This document shows, one piece after another, positions 18,185 through 27,182 of a stretch of DNA of 64,000 nt (position 1 is its first letter; every line of letters begins with the position of its first letter). A model generated the notes under the pieces. It ran no database searches, was not told the origin of the DNA, and saw only the letters and a program-made list of their open reading frames with translations. The position numbers and the translations under genes were made by a program. This DNA comes from Paenibacillus sp. (lineage in GTDB: Bacteria > Bacillota > Bacilli > Paenibacillales > Paenibacillaceae), in NCBI GenBank assembly GCA_023512345.1, contig JAILZT010000004.1, positions 1-64,000 of the forward strand, written 5' to 3'.

Positions 18185-19870
18185 TTAGATTTTCAGAACA
18201 GCACCGTTACTGGCGTTTGTAACCATCTTGGAATAGCGGGCCAGATAGCCCGTTTTTACTTTAGGCTCAAAGCCTTTCCAACCACTGCGGCGAACAGCAA
18301 GAGTTTCCTCGTCAACCAGCAGCTCGATTTTACGGTTGTTCAAGTCCAGCTCGATGATATCACCGTCTTCTACAAAGGCGATAGGTCCACCTTCAGCAGC
18401 TTCTGGGGAGATATGTCCAATACTGATTCCGCGGGAGGCACCCGAGAAACGACCGTCAGTGATCAAGCCAACTTTAGCACCAAGTCCCATACCCACGATT
18501 TGTGAGGTTGGAGCCAGCATTTCTGGCATGCCCGGTCCACCCTTTGGACCTTCATAACGGATAACGACAACATGTCCTTCTTTAACTTTGCCGTTAGCAA
18601 TACCTTCCAGCGCAGTCTCTTGGGAATCGAAGCAAATGGCTGGGCCTTTATGGTAGCCGCCTACAGATGCGTCAACCGCTCCGACTTTGATAATGGAGCC
18701 TTCTGGAGCAAGGTTACCGTAGAGTACAGAAAGACCACCAATTTCAGAATAAGGATTGTCTAAGGTATGAATTACATTAGTATCCTGAATCTCATGTCCC
18801 ATAACGTTCTCGGCAAGTGTTTTGCCGGTTACTGTCATGCAATCACCGAATAAAGCGCCTGGTTTCTTGAGTAGTTCATTCAATACAGCACTTACTCCGC
18901 CTGCATTCTGAACATCCTCAATAAAGTAGTCGGAAGCTGGAGCCAGCTTGGATAGGTAAGGAACACGGTTTGCAACCTCATTAATGCGTTCGAGCGGATA
19001 ATCGATACCAGCTTCTTGAGCAAGAGCAAGGGTATGCAGAACAGTATTAGTGGATCCGCCCATTGCCATATCAAGCGCAAAAGCGTTATCCAGGGATTCT
19101 TGGGTTACAATATCACGCGGTTTAAGATCGAGATTAATAAGCTCCATCAACTGTGTTGCTGATTGACGCACAAAATCTCTGCGTTCTTCGGCTACAGCAA
19201 GGATAGTACCATTACCTGGCAGGGCCAGTCCAAGTGCTTCAGCCAGACAGTTCATAGAATTCGCAGTGAACATACCCGAGCAGGAGCCGCAAGTTGGACA
19301 ACCGAATTGTTCTAATTCCAGCAGTTGAGCGTCGTTGATTTTACCCACCTGGTGGGCACCAACGCCTTCGAATACAGAAGTAAGGGAGAGCTTTTTACCT
19401 TTGCTGTCTACTCCGGCTTTCATCGGTCCACCACTAACGAAGATGGTTGGGATGTTGACGCGTAATGCGCCCATCATCATGCCCGGTGTGATTTTATCGC
19501 AGTTCGGGATACAGACCATACCGTCGAACCAGTGTGCAGATACTACGGTTTCCAGTGAGTCAGCGATAATCTCGCGACTTGGCAGCGAGTAACGCATACC
19601 GATATGTCCCATGGCAATGCCATCATCGACGCCGATCGTGTTGAATTCAAAGGGTACGCCGCCTGCTTCACGAATGGCTTCTTTAACGATCTTGCCGAAT
19701 TCCTGAAGGTGAACATGACCCGGTACGATATCGATATAGGAATTGCATACCGCAATAAAAGGTTTGCCGAAATCTTCCTCTTTTACGCCGGCCGCTCGCA
19801 GGAGACTGCGGTGCGGAGCCCGGTCAAAGCCTTTTTTAATCATGTCTGAACGCATTTTCTTGGCTGCCAT
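18185..19870 (-). CDS. ilvD: Dihydroxy-acid dehydratase
   Basis: A 561-residue enzyme of normal length that dehydrates 2,3-dihydroxy-isovalerate and -methylvalerate, the third common step of valine and isoleucine synthesis, also feeding leucine and pantothenate. Iron-sulphur and active-site motifs are clear: [56 protein letters not shown], and near the end [26 protein letters not shown] lies about 11 bases before the ATG. It stands apart from other ilv/leu genes, and the roughly 250-base leader shows neither a T-box nor another recognised riboswitch. Confidence 0.97.
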   Translation of the reverse strand: MAAKKMRSDMIKKGFDRAPHRSLLRAAGVKEEDFGKPFIAVCNSYIDIVPGHVHLQEFGKIVKEAIREAGGVPFEFNTIGVDDGIAMGHIGMRYSLPSREIIADSLETVVSAHWFDGMVCIPNCDKITPGMMMGALRVNIPTIFVSGGPMKAGVDSKGKKLSLTSVFEGVGAHQVGKINDAQLLELEQFGCPTCGSCSGMFTANSMNCLAEALGLALPGNGTILAVAEERRDFVRQSATQLMELINLDLKPRDIVTQESLDNAFALDMAMGGSTNTVLHTLALAQEAGIDYPLERINEVANRVPYLSKLAPASDYFIEDVQNAGGVSAVLNELLKKPGALFGDCMTVTGKTLAENVMGHEIQDTNVIHTLDNPYSEIGGLSVLYGNLAPEGSIIKVGAVDASVGGYHKGPAICFDSQETALEGIANGKVKEGHVVVIRYEGPKGGPGMPEMLAPTSQIVGMGLGAKVGLITDGRFSGASRGISIGHISPEAAEGGPIAFVEDGDIIELDLNNRKIELLVDEETLAVRRSGWKGFEPKVKTGYLARYSKMVTNASNGAVLKI

Positions 19871-20127
19871 AATGACATTTCCCCCCTAAATAATGTGTGA
19901 TTCAATATTGTGTCGCATTAACGCAATGCTCTATTAAGAGCCGTGTATATGCGGATTATAGAAATTGGGCGAAGCCGTTTCTATAAAAAAATACAATGAA
20001 TGTATTAACGGTAGCCGACTGATATAAGGAAGGCAAGCCATTGTTATTAGTGAGTCTATCACAAATGTCATCTTTTTTCTACCGCAGAGGTGTTAAGTAT
20101 GTGTGTGGATTTTTTGCTATTTATATA
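19871..20127 (-). other. Leader and upstream region of ilvD
   Basis: No gene and no T-box core are seen. A small hairpin, ATAGAAA/TTTCTAT with an inner GGC-GAA-GCC, lies at 19958-19984 and shares 14 of 15 bases with part of the element at 38982-39023. The promoter was not pinned down. Confidence 0.4.
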
Positions 20128-20155
20128 TAAAAAAACCCACTCATAAGAGAGCGGG
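20128..20155 (-). terminator. Terminator of the acyltransferase gene
   Basis: On the minus strand CCCGCTCTC pairs with GAGTGGG around TTAT with one mismatch, followed by seven T. It begins about 20 bases after the acyltransferase stop codon. Confidence 0.8.
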
Positions 20156-20175
20156 CGAACTACGGACAAGGATTG

Positions 20176-21213
20176 TTATGAGCGGCGTAAGACTACACGC
20201 TGCAGAGTCATCACCCAGTTGACTGATGGCTCTACAAGCGGATGCATCCATTGTTTAATAGAAGGTTGAGCTAAAAGAACGGTTAGCGAAACTGCAGCAG
20301 TTAGCAATAGAACTGCGCCTGCTGCATTTCCAAGATAAGTGTAAACTCCAGATACGACAGCGATACGAACGATAAAACCATGCAGCAAGAAAACATATAA
20401 CGTACGGCGGCCCCAGTCCGTCATACGACTCTCTCGAAATGGAATCCATCCGAGAAAAGCCAATCCGGCAATGAACTGTAAGCCATACATTGCCAGACGA
20501 TATAGTCCTGCATACCATTCTTGATGCTCAAGCTGCATATAAGTATAGCTGCCGAAGAACCAGCCAAGTGGAAGCTTTGCTCCCCAATTCATCAAGCTGA
20601 TAAAAAGCAGCAGGGAGGCGGCGGCAGCAACGATTTTAATCCATTTTGTATAGATGCGTGTAAATGCTTCAAATGAGAAGTGGTACCCGATTACGAAAAA
20701 CGGCAAGTAGACAAAAGTCCGGCTAATACTGAACCAAACCCCGTCTAACTGTAAATATCCAACCAGTATCCCTGCAAGTATGGCGAAAGTCATCTGTCCG
20801 GCCGGTGTCCACTTGCTCATACCGAGCATCAGGAGTCGCCAAAAGGCATGACTTGCAAGAAACCATAGAAGCAAATAAGGAGCGAAGAAGGAATGATGAG
20901 TACCATTTACATGAAAAAGAGTCCGGTCTAACAAGGAGTAGAGGCTTTGGAAAATAACATACTGCAGCCCAATTTGCATAAGTAGTTTGCGGCCAGCAGA
21001 TCCTGTAAGGCTTTTCCGAGCGAAATAGCCAGTAACCAGAACGAATAGGGGCATATGAAAGCTGAAAATCCACATGTACAAAGCATGCAATCCGCCCAAC
21101 TTCCCAATCAGCGGCTCTATGGCATTGCTTGCGAATACAGTCACAATAAGGATAAAGCGGAGATTCAGAAAAAACGTTTCTCCACGCGCTTCAATTGAAG
21201 TTTTACTTAGCAT
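20176..21213 (-). CDS. Acyltransferase-3 family membrane protein
   Basis: A 345-residue protein with about 10 predicted membrane helices and the layout of acyltransferase-3/NolL-type O-acetyltransferases, which acetylate sugars of surface polymers. Recognisable features are the N-terminal LNLRFILIVTVFASNAIEP, FSFHMPLFVLVTGYFARKS with the family histidine early in the chain, and the late helix RTLYVFLLHGFIVR with a second histidine. GGAGGGG lies 5 bases before ATG. The gene is divergent from the alpha/beta hydrolase gene and has its own terminator. The acceptor is unknown. Confidence 0.82.
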   Translation of the reverse strand: MLSKTSIEARGETFFLNLRFILIVTVFASNAIEPLIGKLGGLHALYMWIFSFHMPLFVLVTGYFARKSLTGSAGRKLLMQIGLQYVIFQSLYSLLDRTLFHVNGTHHSFFAPYLLLWFLASHAFWRLLMLGMSKWTPAGQMTFAILAGILVGYLQLDGVWFSISRTFVYLPFFVIGYHFSFEAFTRIYTKWIKIVAAAASLLLFISLMNWGAKLPLGWFFGSYTYMQLEHQEWYAGLYRLAMYGLQFIAGLAFLGWIPFRESRMTDWGRRTLYVFLLHGFIVRIAVVSGVYTYLGNAAGAVLLLTAAVSLTVLLAQPSIKQWMHPLVEPSVNWVMTLQRVVLRRS

Positions 21214-21295
21214 GTTTTCCCCTCCAGTCCCTGTGAAATACTTTAATTTTAAAATACCTTTTTTCTCTACTATTGATTGTGAAAAATGTCACATT

Positions 21296-21309
21296 GGAAA
21301 GCGCTATCA
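21296..21309 (+). promoter_or_regulatory. cre-like sequence between two divergent genes
   Basis: GGAAAGCGCTATCA matches the cre consensus TGWAANCGNTNWCA at 13 of 14 positions, failing only at the first. It lies between the acyltransferase and hydrolase genes, upstream of the promoter at 21340. Neither gene is an obvious carbon-catabolism gene. Confidence 0.3.
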
Positions 21310-21339
21310 GCCCTATGAATTGTGCCAAAACCTTGAAGG

Positions 21340-21368
21340 TTGTTTGAAATGTTTCATTCCACTATAAT
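21340..21368 (+). promoter_or_regulatory. Sigma-A promoter of the hydrolase gene group, with duplicated -10 region
   Basis: TTGTTT and TATAAT are separated by 17 bases. The 15-base unit CTATAATTTTGGTAT is immediately repeated with one to two changes (21362-21391), so a second TATAAT follows 15 bases downstream without an equally good -35. Confidence 0.55.
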
Positions 21369-21435
21369 TTTGGTATCTATAATTTTGGTGTTAACAAGAA
21401 GCGAAACCGGTCGTTGCATTTAGGAGTGGACACTA

Positions 21436-22179
21436 TTGAAGAATAAGGCAAGAACCAAACGTAATATCGGCATCATTCTATTAGCGATTCTACTGGCGGG
21501 TGGTTTGTGGGTTTGGAGATATCTTACCCCTTATGCACCTGCGGATAATGCAGAATTTGCTATGGTATCGGAAGGCGGAATTATTGTTGAAAAAAATGAT
21601 AATTGGATTACCTTCGAACCCGCGGTCGCTATTGGGCCGGCGATTATCTTTTACCCTGGAGGATTGGTGGAAGCTGAAGCATATTCGACACTAGCCAGAA
21701 GGATTGCTGAGACAGGTCACACCGTGTACATTGCTCAGATGCCGCTCAACCTTGCAGTTACTAAGATGGATGCTGCCGAGGAAATAATCCGGGTTCACCC
21801 CGACCTTTCTTTTGTGCTCGGGGGTCACTCTTTGGGTGGTGTAATGGCTTCACGTTACGCGGCCGAGCATCCGGATCAAGTAGAGGGCATATTCTTTCTG
21901 GCTTCTTATCCAGATGAGAAAGGCAGCCTGAAAGGGACGACTCTAGCCGTATTGTCCGTGGTGGGTACAGAGGATCAGCTTATTGATAAAGAAAGCTATC
22001 GGGAAGGCCGGTCTTTCCTGCCGGATAATACCGTTTATTATTCTGTAGATGGTGGCAATCACGCCCAGTTCGGAAGCTATGGACCACAGAAGGGCGATGG
22101 CGAAGCTACGATTTCTGAAGAGGAACAGCAGAATCGAGTTGTTCGGGCGCTTCAGGATTGGCTAGGAAACTTGCGTTAG
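21436..22179 (+). CDS. Membrane-anchored alpha/beta hydrolase
   Basis: A 247-residue protein with one N-terminal membrane helix (about 8-28) and an extracellular alpha/beta-hydrolase fold. The nucleophile elbow GGHSLGG supplies the serine, VGTEDQLID supplies a likely acid, and GGNHAQFGSYG the histidine. It resembles the alpha/beta hydrolase 5 group, whose substrates are mostly unknown. The start is TTG 21436, six bases after AGGAGTGG; no ATG fits. The HAD phosphatase gene begins 35 bases later, so the two are likely co-transcribed, perhaps with the sirtuin and reductase genes that follow. Confidence 0.85.
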   Translation: MKNKARTKRNIGIILLAILLAGGLWVWRYLTPYAPADNAEFAMVSEGGIIVEKNDNWITFEPAVAIGPAIIFYPGGLVEAEAYSTLARRIAETGHTVYIAQMPLNLAVTKMDAAEEIIRVHPDLSFVLGGHSLGGVMASRYAAEHPDQVEGIFFLASYPDEKGSLKGTTLAVLSVVGTEDQLIDKESYREGRSFLPDNTVYYSVDGGNHAQFGSYGPQKGDGEATISEEEQQNRVVRALQDWLGNLR

Positions 22180-22214
22180 ATACCCGTCTGGAGAGATAAG
22201 GGAGAGATGAAGAA

Positions 22215-22982
22215 ATGCCCTTTTTGCAAATTAATAATAGATCTGTACCCTGTAAAGGAATCCTATTTGACAAAGATGGCACCCTGATTGATTTCATGAC
22301 GATGTGGGGAGCCTGGGCGGAACTTGTTCTGCGCGGTATGGAGAATGCTCTTGCCTTGAGAGGAACAAACCTTGAGGGCAATATTTTCAAACTCCTTGGT
22401 ACCGAGCATGACCCCGAGGGTAAAGTGACCGGATATGATCTTGGAGGCCCGCTCCCCATGGCTACGACGGAAGAGACTAACGGCCTTCTTGCCTGGCAGC
22501 TATATGTCACGGGAGTTCCTTGGAACGATGCCATAACTCAGGTCATCCAAATCAGCAGCGAAGCCATGAAAGAAGTGCGAAAACGCAGGGTAGCTACACC
22601 TTTGCCAGGATTGTTACCCTTTCTGCAGCAATGTACCGGATCCGGGCTGAAACTTGGGGTAGTAACCTCAGATGAATCAAGAACGACGGCGGAGCATTTG
22701 GAATGGTTAGGGATTACCAGCTGTTTCGGCTCTATTGTAACTAGAGACAGGGTCATCAGCGGCAAACCGGCACCGGAGATGGTTGAGCTGGCTTGCCGGG
22801 AGTTAGGGTTATCTCCTGATGAGACTATCCTTTTTGGAGATAGTAATGGGGATATGCAGATGGGTAAAAGTGCCGGTCTGTGCTTGACAGTGGGTATTTC
22901 GGGCATGAACGGTGGGACGGAGCATCTGCTGAGCGCTGACACTATAATTTCTGATTTTACTGAAGTACTAATTACACCCTGA
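22215..22982 (+). CDS. HAD-superfamily hydrolase, phosphoglycolate-phosphatase-like
   Basis: A 255-residue cytosolic phosphatase of the haloacid dehalogenase superfamily. Motif I is FDKDGTLID with catalytic aspartates D19 and D21; motif II is VVTSDESR; a lysine follows in GKPAPEM; motif IV is FGDSNGDMQMGKSAG. A helical cap lies between about 35 and 125, as in class C1 members of the Gph type. Substrate cannot be read from sequence. GGGAGAG lies upstream of ATG. It sits 35 bases after the hydrolase gene and 26 before the sirtuin gene. Confidence 0.87.
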   Translation: MPFLQINNRSVPCKGILFDKDGTLIDFMTMWGAWAELVLRGMENALALRGTNLEGNIFKLLGTEHDPEGKVTGYDLGGPLPMATTEETNGLLAWQLYVTGVPWNDAITQVIQISSEAMKEVRKRRVATPLPGLLPFLQQCTGSGLKLGVVTSDESRTTAEHLEWLGITSCFGSIVTRDRVISGKPAPEMVELACRELGLSPDETILFGDSNGDMQMGKSAGLCLTVGISGMNGGTEHLLSADTIISDFTEVLITP

Positions 22983-23008
22983 TTTCAGTACAGAAAGGAG
23001 CGTTAGAT

Positions 23009-23755
23009 ATGGATCAATTACAAACCCTCGCATCATGGATTACGAATAGCGACAACATTGTATTCTTTGGTGGAGCAGGAACATCTACTGAGAGTGGTAT
23101 ACCAGACTTTAGATCAGCAGCAGGATTGTACCAAACCCAGAAAAATTCTCCTTACCCGCCAGAAGTCATGCTTAGTCGAACCTTTTTTATGTCTTCGCCA
23201 GACATATTTTTTGACTTTTACCGCAGTAAAATGATTCACCCAGAGGCTGAACCGAACGGTGCCCACTATCTTTTAGCAAAGCTTGAACAGGATGGGAAAC
23301 TGAAAGCAGTCATAACACAAAATATTGACGGCCTGCACCAGAAAGCGGGGAGTCAGCGTGTACTTGAACTACATGGTTCTATCCATCGTAACCATTGTAT
23401 GGGATGCTCTCGTTATTTTGGATTGGAGACCCTTATAACCAGTTCAAAGACAGTACCCCGTTGTCCAGACTGCGGCGGTATCATCAAGCCGGATGTTGTT
23501 CTTTATGAGGAGGAACTGGATCATGACGTCCTTATGGAGGCTGTAGAGGCTATATCCAAGGCTGATCTGCTTATCATTGGGGGTACCTCGCTAACAGTTC
23601 AGCCTGCAGCAAGTTTAGTTACCTATTTTCGAGGACAACGTACCGTTTTGCTGAATGGCGAGCCTACTCCATATGATCACCATGCTGACTTGATCCTTTC
23701 AGACCGTATTGGTGAGACCCTGGGCAAGGTCAAGGAAATTCTAACCTTATCCTAG
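23009..23755 (+). CDS. NAD-dependent protein deacylase (sirtuin)
   Basis: A 248-residue Sir2-family enzyme that removes acyl groups from lysines using NAD. Motifs appear in order: GGAGTSTESGIPDFRS for NAD binding, TQNIDGLHQKAG, the catalytic histidine in LELHGSIH, a zinc site formed by C-x2-C (HCMGC) and C-x2-C (CPDCGG), and GGTSLTVQPAAS. Length and motifs fit a bacterial class similar to that of the Bacillus SrtN/CobB group. AGGAGCG precedes ATG by about 6 bases. Neighbours suggest a small operon with the hydrolase and HAD genes, but no shared pathway is evident. Confidence 0.93.
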   Translation: MDQLQTLASWITNSDNIVFFGGAGTSTESGIPDFRSAAGLYQTQKNSPYPPEVMLSRTFFMSSPDIFFDFYRSKMIHPEAEPNGAHYLLAKLEQDGKLKAVITQNIDGLHQKAGSQRVLELHGSIHRNHCMGCSRYFGLETLITSSKTVPRCPDCGGIIKPDVVLYEEELDHDVLMEAVEAISKADLLIIGGTSLTVQPAASLVTYFRGQRTVLLNGEPTPYDHHADLILSDRIGETLGKVKEILTLS

Positions 23756-23846
23756 TCCATTTATAATTCTTCTTCCGAGATTACAATTGCCGCCAGTGGT
23801 TTAAAATAGGTTAATTGGATATCAACCGAGAGGCAGGGATTGAGTA

Positions 23847-24863
23847 ATGGCATATGTGGCAAGCGATGAACGTTATGAAATCATGCGGTATAACCGCTGT
23901 GGTCATTCAGGTCTAAGGCTGCCGGCAATATCGCTCGGGCTGTGGCATAATTTTGGCGGAGTTGATACCTACGAGAATGGAAGAGAAATGATCACTAGGT
24001 CGTTTGATCTGGGAATTACTCACTTCGATTTGGCCAATAACTATGGTCCACCCGCTGGCTCTGCAGAGGAACTATTCGGAAAAGTACTCGCCAAGGATCT
24101 CGCTCCCCACCGTGATGAAATGATTATTTCTACTAAAGCGGGATATTATATGTGGCCCGGCCCTTATGGTGATTGTGGTTCCCGGAAATATATTCTATCT
24201 AGTCTGGATCAGAGTTTGAAACGGCTGGGCTTGGACTATGTAGACATATTTTACTCACATCGCCCTGATCCGGAGACTCCGCTAGAGGAGACTATGGGGG
24301 CTTTGGATTATGCGGTACGTTCAGGAAAAGCTCTGTATATTGGGTTGTCGAATTACACTGCAGAGCAGACGGCAGAAGCAATCAGGATACTTCGGGAGTT
24401 GGGTACGCCTCTTCTGATCCATCAACCCAGGTATTCAATGCTCGATCGCTGGGTAGAAAATGGGCTTCAGGATGTGCTAGAGGAACACGGAGTGGGCAGC
24501 ATTGCTTTCACGCCACTAGCTCAAGGGTTGCTTACGAATAAATATTTGAATGGGATTCCGGAGGGCTCCAGAGCTGCTAAACCAGCTACTGCGCTAAGTG
24601 AAAGTAGAATTACACCGGAGGTTATGCGCAAAATACGGGCGCTGAATCAAATAGCGGCAGCTCGCGGACAAAGCTTGGCCCAGTTTGCCCTAGCCTGGGT
24701 CCTTCGTAACGGCAGAATCACCTCTGCTCTAATTGGGGCAAGCCGTATCGGCCAAATTGAAGATAACATAGCTGCCTTAAATAATACTGAGTTCTCGCAG
24801 GAAGAGCTGGATCGGGTCGAAGTCATCCTCAAAACGGAGAATGATGCTTCACATGAAGAATGA
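23847..24863 (+). CDS. Aldo/keto reductase, L-glyceraldehyde 3-phosphate reductase type
   Basis: A 338-residue NADPH-dependent reductase closely resembling Escherichia coli YghZ (Gpr), which reduces L-glyceraldehyde 3-phosphate and detoxifies methylglyoxal. Characteristic segments are CGHSGLRLPAISLGLWHNFGG, THFDLANNYGPPAGSAEELFG with the catalytic tyrosine, STKAGYYMWPGPYGD with the lysine, VDIFYSHRPD with the histidine, and AFTPLAQGLLTNKYLNGIP. Length is typical. It follows the sirtuin gene by about 90 bases and is closed by a strong terminator. Confidence 0.9.
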   Translation: MAYVASDERYEIMRYNRCGHSGLRLPAISLGLWHNFGGVDTYENGREMITRSFDLGITHFDLANNYGPPAGSAEELFGKVLAKDLAPHRDEMIISTKAGYYMWPGPYGDCGSRKYILSSLDQSLKRLGLDYVDIFYSHRPDPETPLEETMGALDYAVRSGKALYIGLSNYTAEQTAEAIRILRELGTPLLIHQPRYSMLDRWVENGLQDVLEEHGVGSIAFTPLAQGLLTNKYLNGIPEGSRAAKPATALSESRITPEVMRKIRALNQIAAARGQSLAQFALAWVLRNGRITSALIGASRIGQIEDNIAALNNTEFSQEELDRVEVILKTENDASHEE

Positions 24864-24900
24864 TATCCCGGCATGCTAATTCGGCAGTATACCTAAGTTA

Positions 24901-24937
24901 GCAACAGCCCGGTCCTTATAAGAACCGGGCTGTTGTT
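24901..24937. terminator. Bidirectional terminator between the reductase and the AraC regulator
   Basis: GCAACAGCCCGGTTC-type left arm and GAACCGGGCTGTTGT right arm make a near-perfect stem over a TTATAA centre. It lies between convergent genes; flanking T-runs are weak. Confidence 0.75.
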
Positions 24938-24970
24938 ACATAAGCAGAAAATGAGTTCAAGCTTACCTCT

Positions 24971-25849
24971 TTATGGGGTAGGTTTGTCGGCTTGTCGAGT
25001 AACCTTTGCCCGATAAGAGGTTGGGGACTCCGCGCAGAAACGTTTGAACTGTCTGGAGAAATAAAGAGCATCCGTTAGACCCACGGAGGAAGCAATTTGT
25101 TCTACGGAGAGTTCTGGCCTTTCCCGCAGCAGTTGTCTGGACTTCTCAATACGCAGCTTCAGCAGATAAGTCACTGGTGACAAGCCAGTTTCCTGCTTGA
25201 ATACCCGGGAAAGATAAGCTCGATTGTATCCTAGACTTTCGCACATCTGCTCAATGGAGATGGGGTGGGCGTACTGGGAAGACATAAAGTGAATCATTTG
25301 CTTCACCGTACGTTTCATCTGTGATCCAGACCCTGGCAAGCGTGAATAGGTGGATAGACGTTCAGCCGCTTCTCCAATAATAAGGTAGAGATAACCAAGG
25401 GATGTCAGATGGGCACTCTCCTTATTGGCATAAAAGGATTCCATCATCCCGCCCAGTGAAGCAGGCACCACGCTGCCGTCTGCAATAGATAGTACGGGCT
25501 GTTCAGGTGTGAAGCCAGCTTGGATAACTAGTCCATCGCTTTCCTTACCCGTAAATGCCGCCCATCGATATTGCCAGGGACGTTCTGCGTCAGAAATATA
25601 ACTGACCAGCTGGCCGGGGTGAATTAGAAAACAGTCGCCAGTACCCAGTTCATAAGTGCGTTGCTCTGTTCGGAAGGTGCCGGAACCGCCTTCTACATAA
25701 TGCAGAAGGTAATAATCATAAATCTTGGGGCCGGCCTGATGCTGCGGCAGTGTTTGGCTTTTTCCTGCGAAGAGCACATGAAGATTCTGATTATCGTAGT
25801 AGACCGGATTAGAAGCTACTGAATAGGTATGGTCGTAGGTTTGATCCAT
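24971..25849 (-). CDS. AraC-family regulator, probable activator of the gal operon
   Basis: A 292-residue regulator with an N-terminal cupin-like sensing domain (about 20-150; YYLLHYVEGGSGTF, then GDCFLIHPGQLVSY) and a C-terminal double helix-turn-helix (about 190-285; ISIEQMCESLGYNRAYLSRVFK and LSVEQIASSVGLTDALYFSRQF). The start is ATG 25849, seven bases after AGAGGGG; the frame extends 13 codons upstream without a better site. It is divergent from galK with about 150 bases between, the usual position of a dedicated regulator. It likely responds to galactose or a galactoside; direct evidence is absent. Confidence 0.88.
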   Translation of the reverse strand: MDQTYDHTYSVASNPVYYDNQNLHVLFAGKSQTLPQHQAGPKIYDYYLLHYVEGGSGTFRTEQRTYELGTGDCFLIHPGQLVSYISDAERPWQYRWAAFTGKESDGLVIQAGFTPEQPVLSIADGSVVPASLGGMMESFYANKESAHLTSLGYLYLIIGEAAERLSTYSRLPGSGSQMKRTVKQMIHFMSSQYAHPISIEQMCESLGYNRAYLSRVFKQETGLSPVTYLLKLRIEKSRQLLRERPELSVEQIASSVGLTDALYFSRQFKRFCAESPTSYRAKVTRQADKPTP

Positions 25850-26002
25850 AACGGACCCCTCTCTTAGCGTAAAGTCACATTTATCCATACATTACACACA
25901 TGATTGCATTACTATATCAAGTCTGCTTTTATTATAATATAACCATACAAGAACAAATGCTTTTTCACAAAACCGTAAGAATCGAAAGGGTGGAGTAACA
26001 TT
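25850..26002. promoter_or_regulatory. Divergent promoter region of the AraC regulator and galK
   Basis: A perfect TATAAT lies at 25933-25938 facing galK, with no matching -35 at the right distance, which is common for activator-dependent promoters. No cre site was found. Confidence 0.4.
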
Positions 26003-27181
26003 ATGAGCATCGGACAAATGAAACAAAAGTTTATCGAGAAGTACGGAGAAAGCGGACAAGAGGAACGCGTGTTTTATGCACCTGGACGGGTTAATCTTAT
26101 CGGCGAACATCTAGATTATAACGGTGGTTATGTACTGCCAGCGGCTTTGGAGTTTGGAACCACTTTAATCGTTCGTCCTCGCAGTGACGGTAAAATAAAC
26201 TTCGCTTCCACAAATCTTCCTTACGAGGCTTCCATTGACCTCAATGAAATTGGGAATGAAAAAAGTGGCGAATGGATCGACTACCCGATTGGGGTAATGG
26301 TGGAATTGAAGAAAAAGGACACTCCAGTCTCCAAAGGTTATGATCTTTTGTTCCATGGCGATATCCCGAATGGATCGGGCCTTTCCTCTTCCGCTTCCCT
26401 TGAAGTGGTTACCGCATTTGCATTCCTGACTTTGGAAGGCGGAGATACGAATACGGTGGAAATTGCTCTCTTGTCCCAGCGTGCAGAGAACCAATATGTT
26501 GGCGTGAACTCCGGCATTATGGATCAATTCGCTGTAGCTAACGGTAAACGGGATCATGCGATTCTGCTGATGTGTGATACGTTGGAATACGATTTGGTGC
26601 CTTTCGTAACGGGTGCTTACAAGCTGGTTATAGGCAACACGAACAAGAAGAGAGGACTTGTAGACTCCAAGTACAATGAACGCCGTCAGCAGTGTGATGA
26701 GGCACTCTCTATTTTGCAGAAAGAGATTCCATCCTTGTCTTATCTGGCAGAGCTTACTCGCGAACAATTCGAAGAGCATCAGGATAAAATCGTTGACGAA
26801 ACGGTTAGACGCCGCGCGCGCCATGTTGTAGAAGAAAACCAACGTGTACTCGAATCTGTAAAAGTACTCAAGAACAATGATCTCAAGCAGTTCGGACAAT
26901 ATATGAACGACTCCCATGATTCATTGCGCGATTTGTATGAAGTGAGCTGTGAAGAACTGGATATTATGGTTGAAGAAGCACAACGCATCCCGGGAACACT
27001 GGGTTCACGGATGACAGGCGCAGGTTTTGGCGGGTGTACAGTGTCGCTGGTTCATGAAGATGACATCGAACGCTTCATTTCCGAAGTTGGAGAGGCCTAC
27101 ACTACAAGATCCGGTTTGGTCGGCGAATTCTATGTTTGCGGTATCGGTAATGGTGTTGAAGAACTGAAAGGAGTGAAATAA
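26003..27181 (+). CDS. galK: Galactokinase
   Basis: A 392-residue GHMP-family kinase that phosphorylates galactose to galactose-1-phosphate with ATP, the entry step of the Leloir pathway. Visible motifs are the galactokinase signature PGRVNLIGEHLDYNGGYVL, the ATP-binding GSGLSSSASLEV, the substrate motif GVNSGIMDQFAVANG, and TGAGFGGCTVSL near the C-terminus. GGGTGGAG precedes ATG by 7 bases. It is followed after one base by galE, so the two are translationally coupled. Confidence 0.97.
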   Translation: MSIGQMKQKFIEKYGESGQEERVFYAPGRVNLIGEHLDYNGGYVLPAALEFGTTLIVRPRSDGKINFASTNLPYEASIDLNEIGNEKSGEWIDYPIGVMVELKKKDTPVSKGYDLLFHGDIPNGSGLSSSASLEVVTAFAFLTLEGGDTNTVEIALLSQRAENQYVGVNSGIMDQFAVANGKRDHAILLMCDTLEYDLVPFVTGAYKLVIGNTNKKRGLVDSKYNERRQQCDEALSILQKEIPSLSYLAELTREQFEEHQDKIVDETVRRRARHVVEENQRVLESVKVLKNNDLKQFGQYMNDSHDSLRDLYEVSCEELDIMVEEAQRIPGTLGSRMTGAGFGGCTVSLVHEDDIERFISEVGEAYTTRSGLVGEFYVCGIGNGVEELKGVK

Positions 27182-27182
27182 G

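Noticed and set aside
19871..20127. A T-box leader expected before ilvD.
   Set aside because: No AGGGTGGNACCRCG core and no antiterminator/terminator pair are present.
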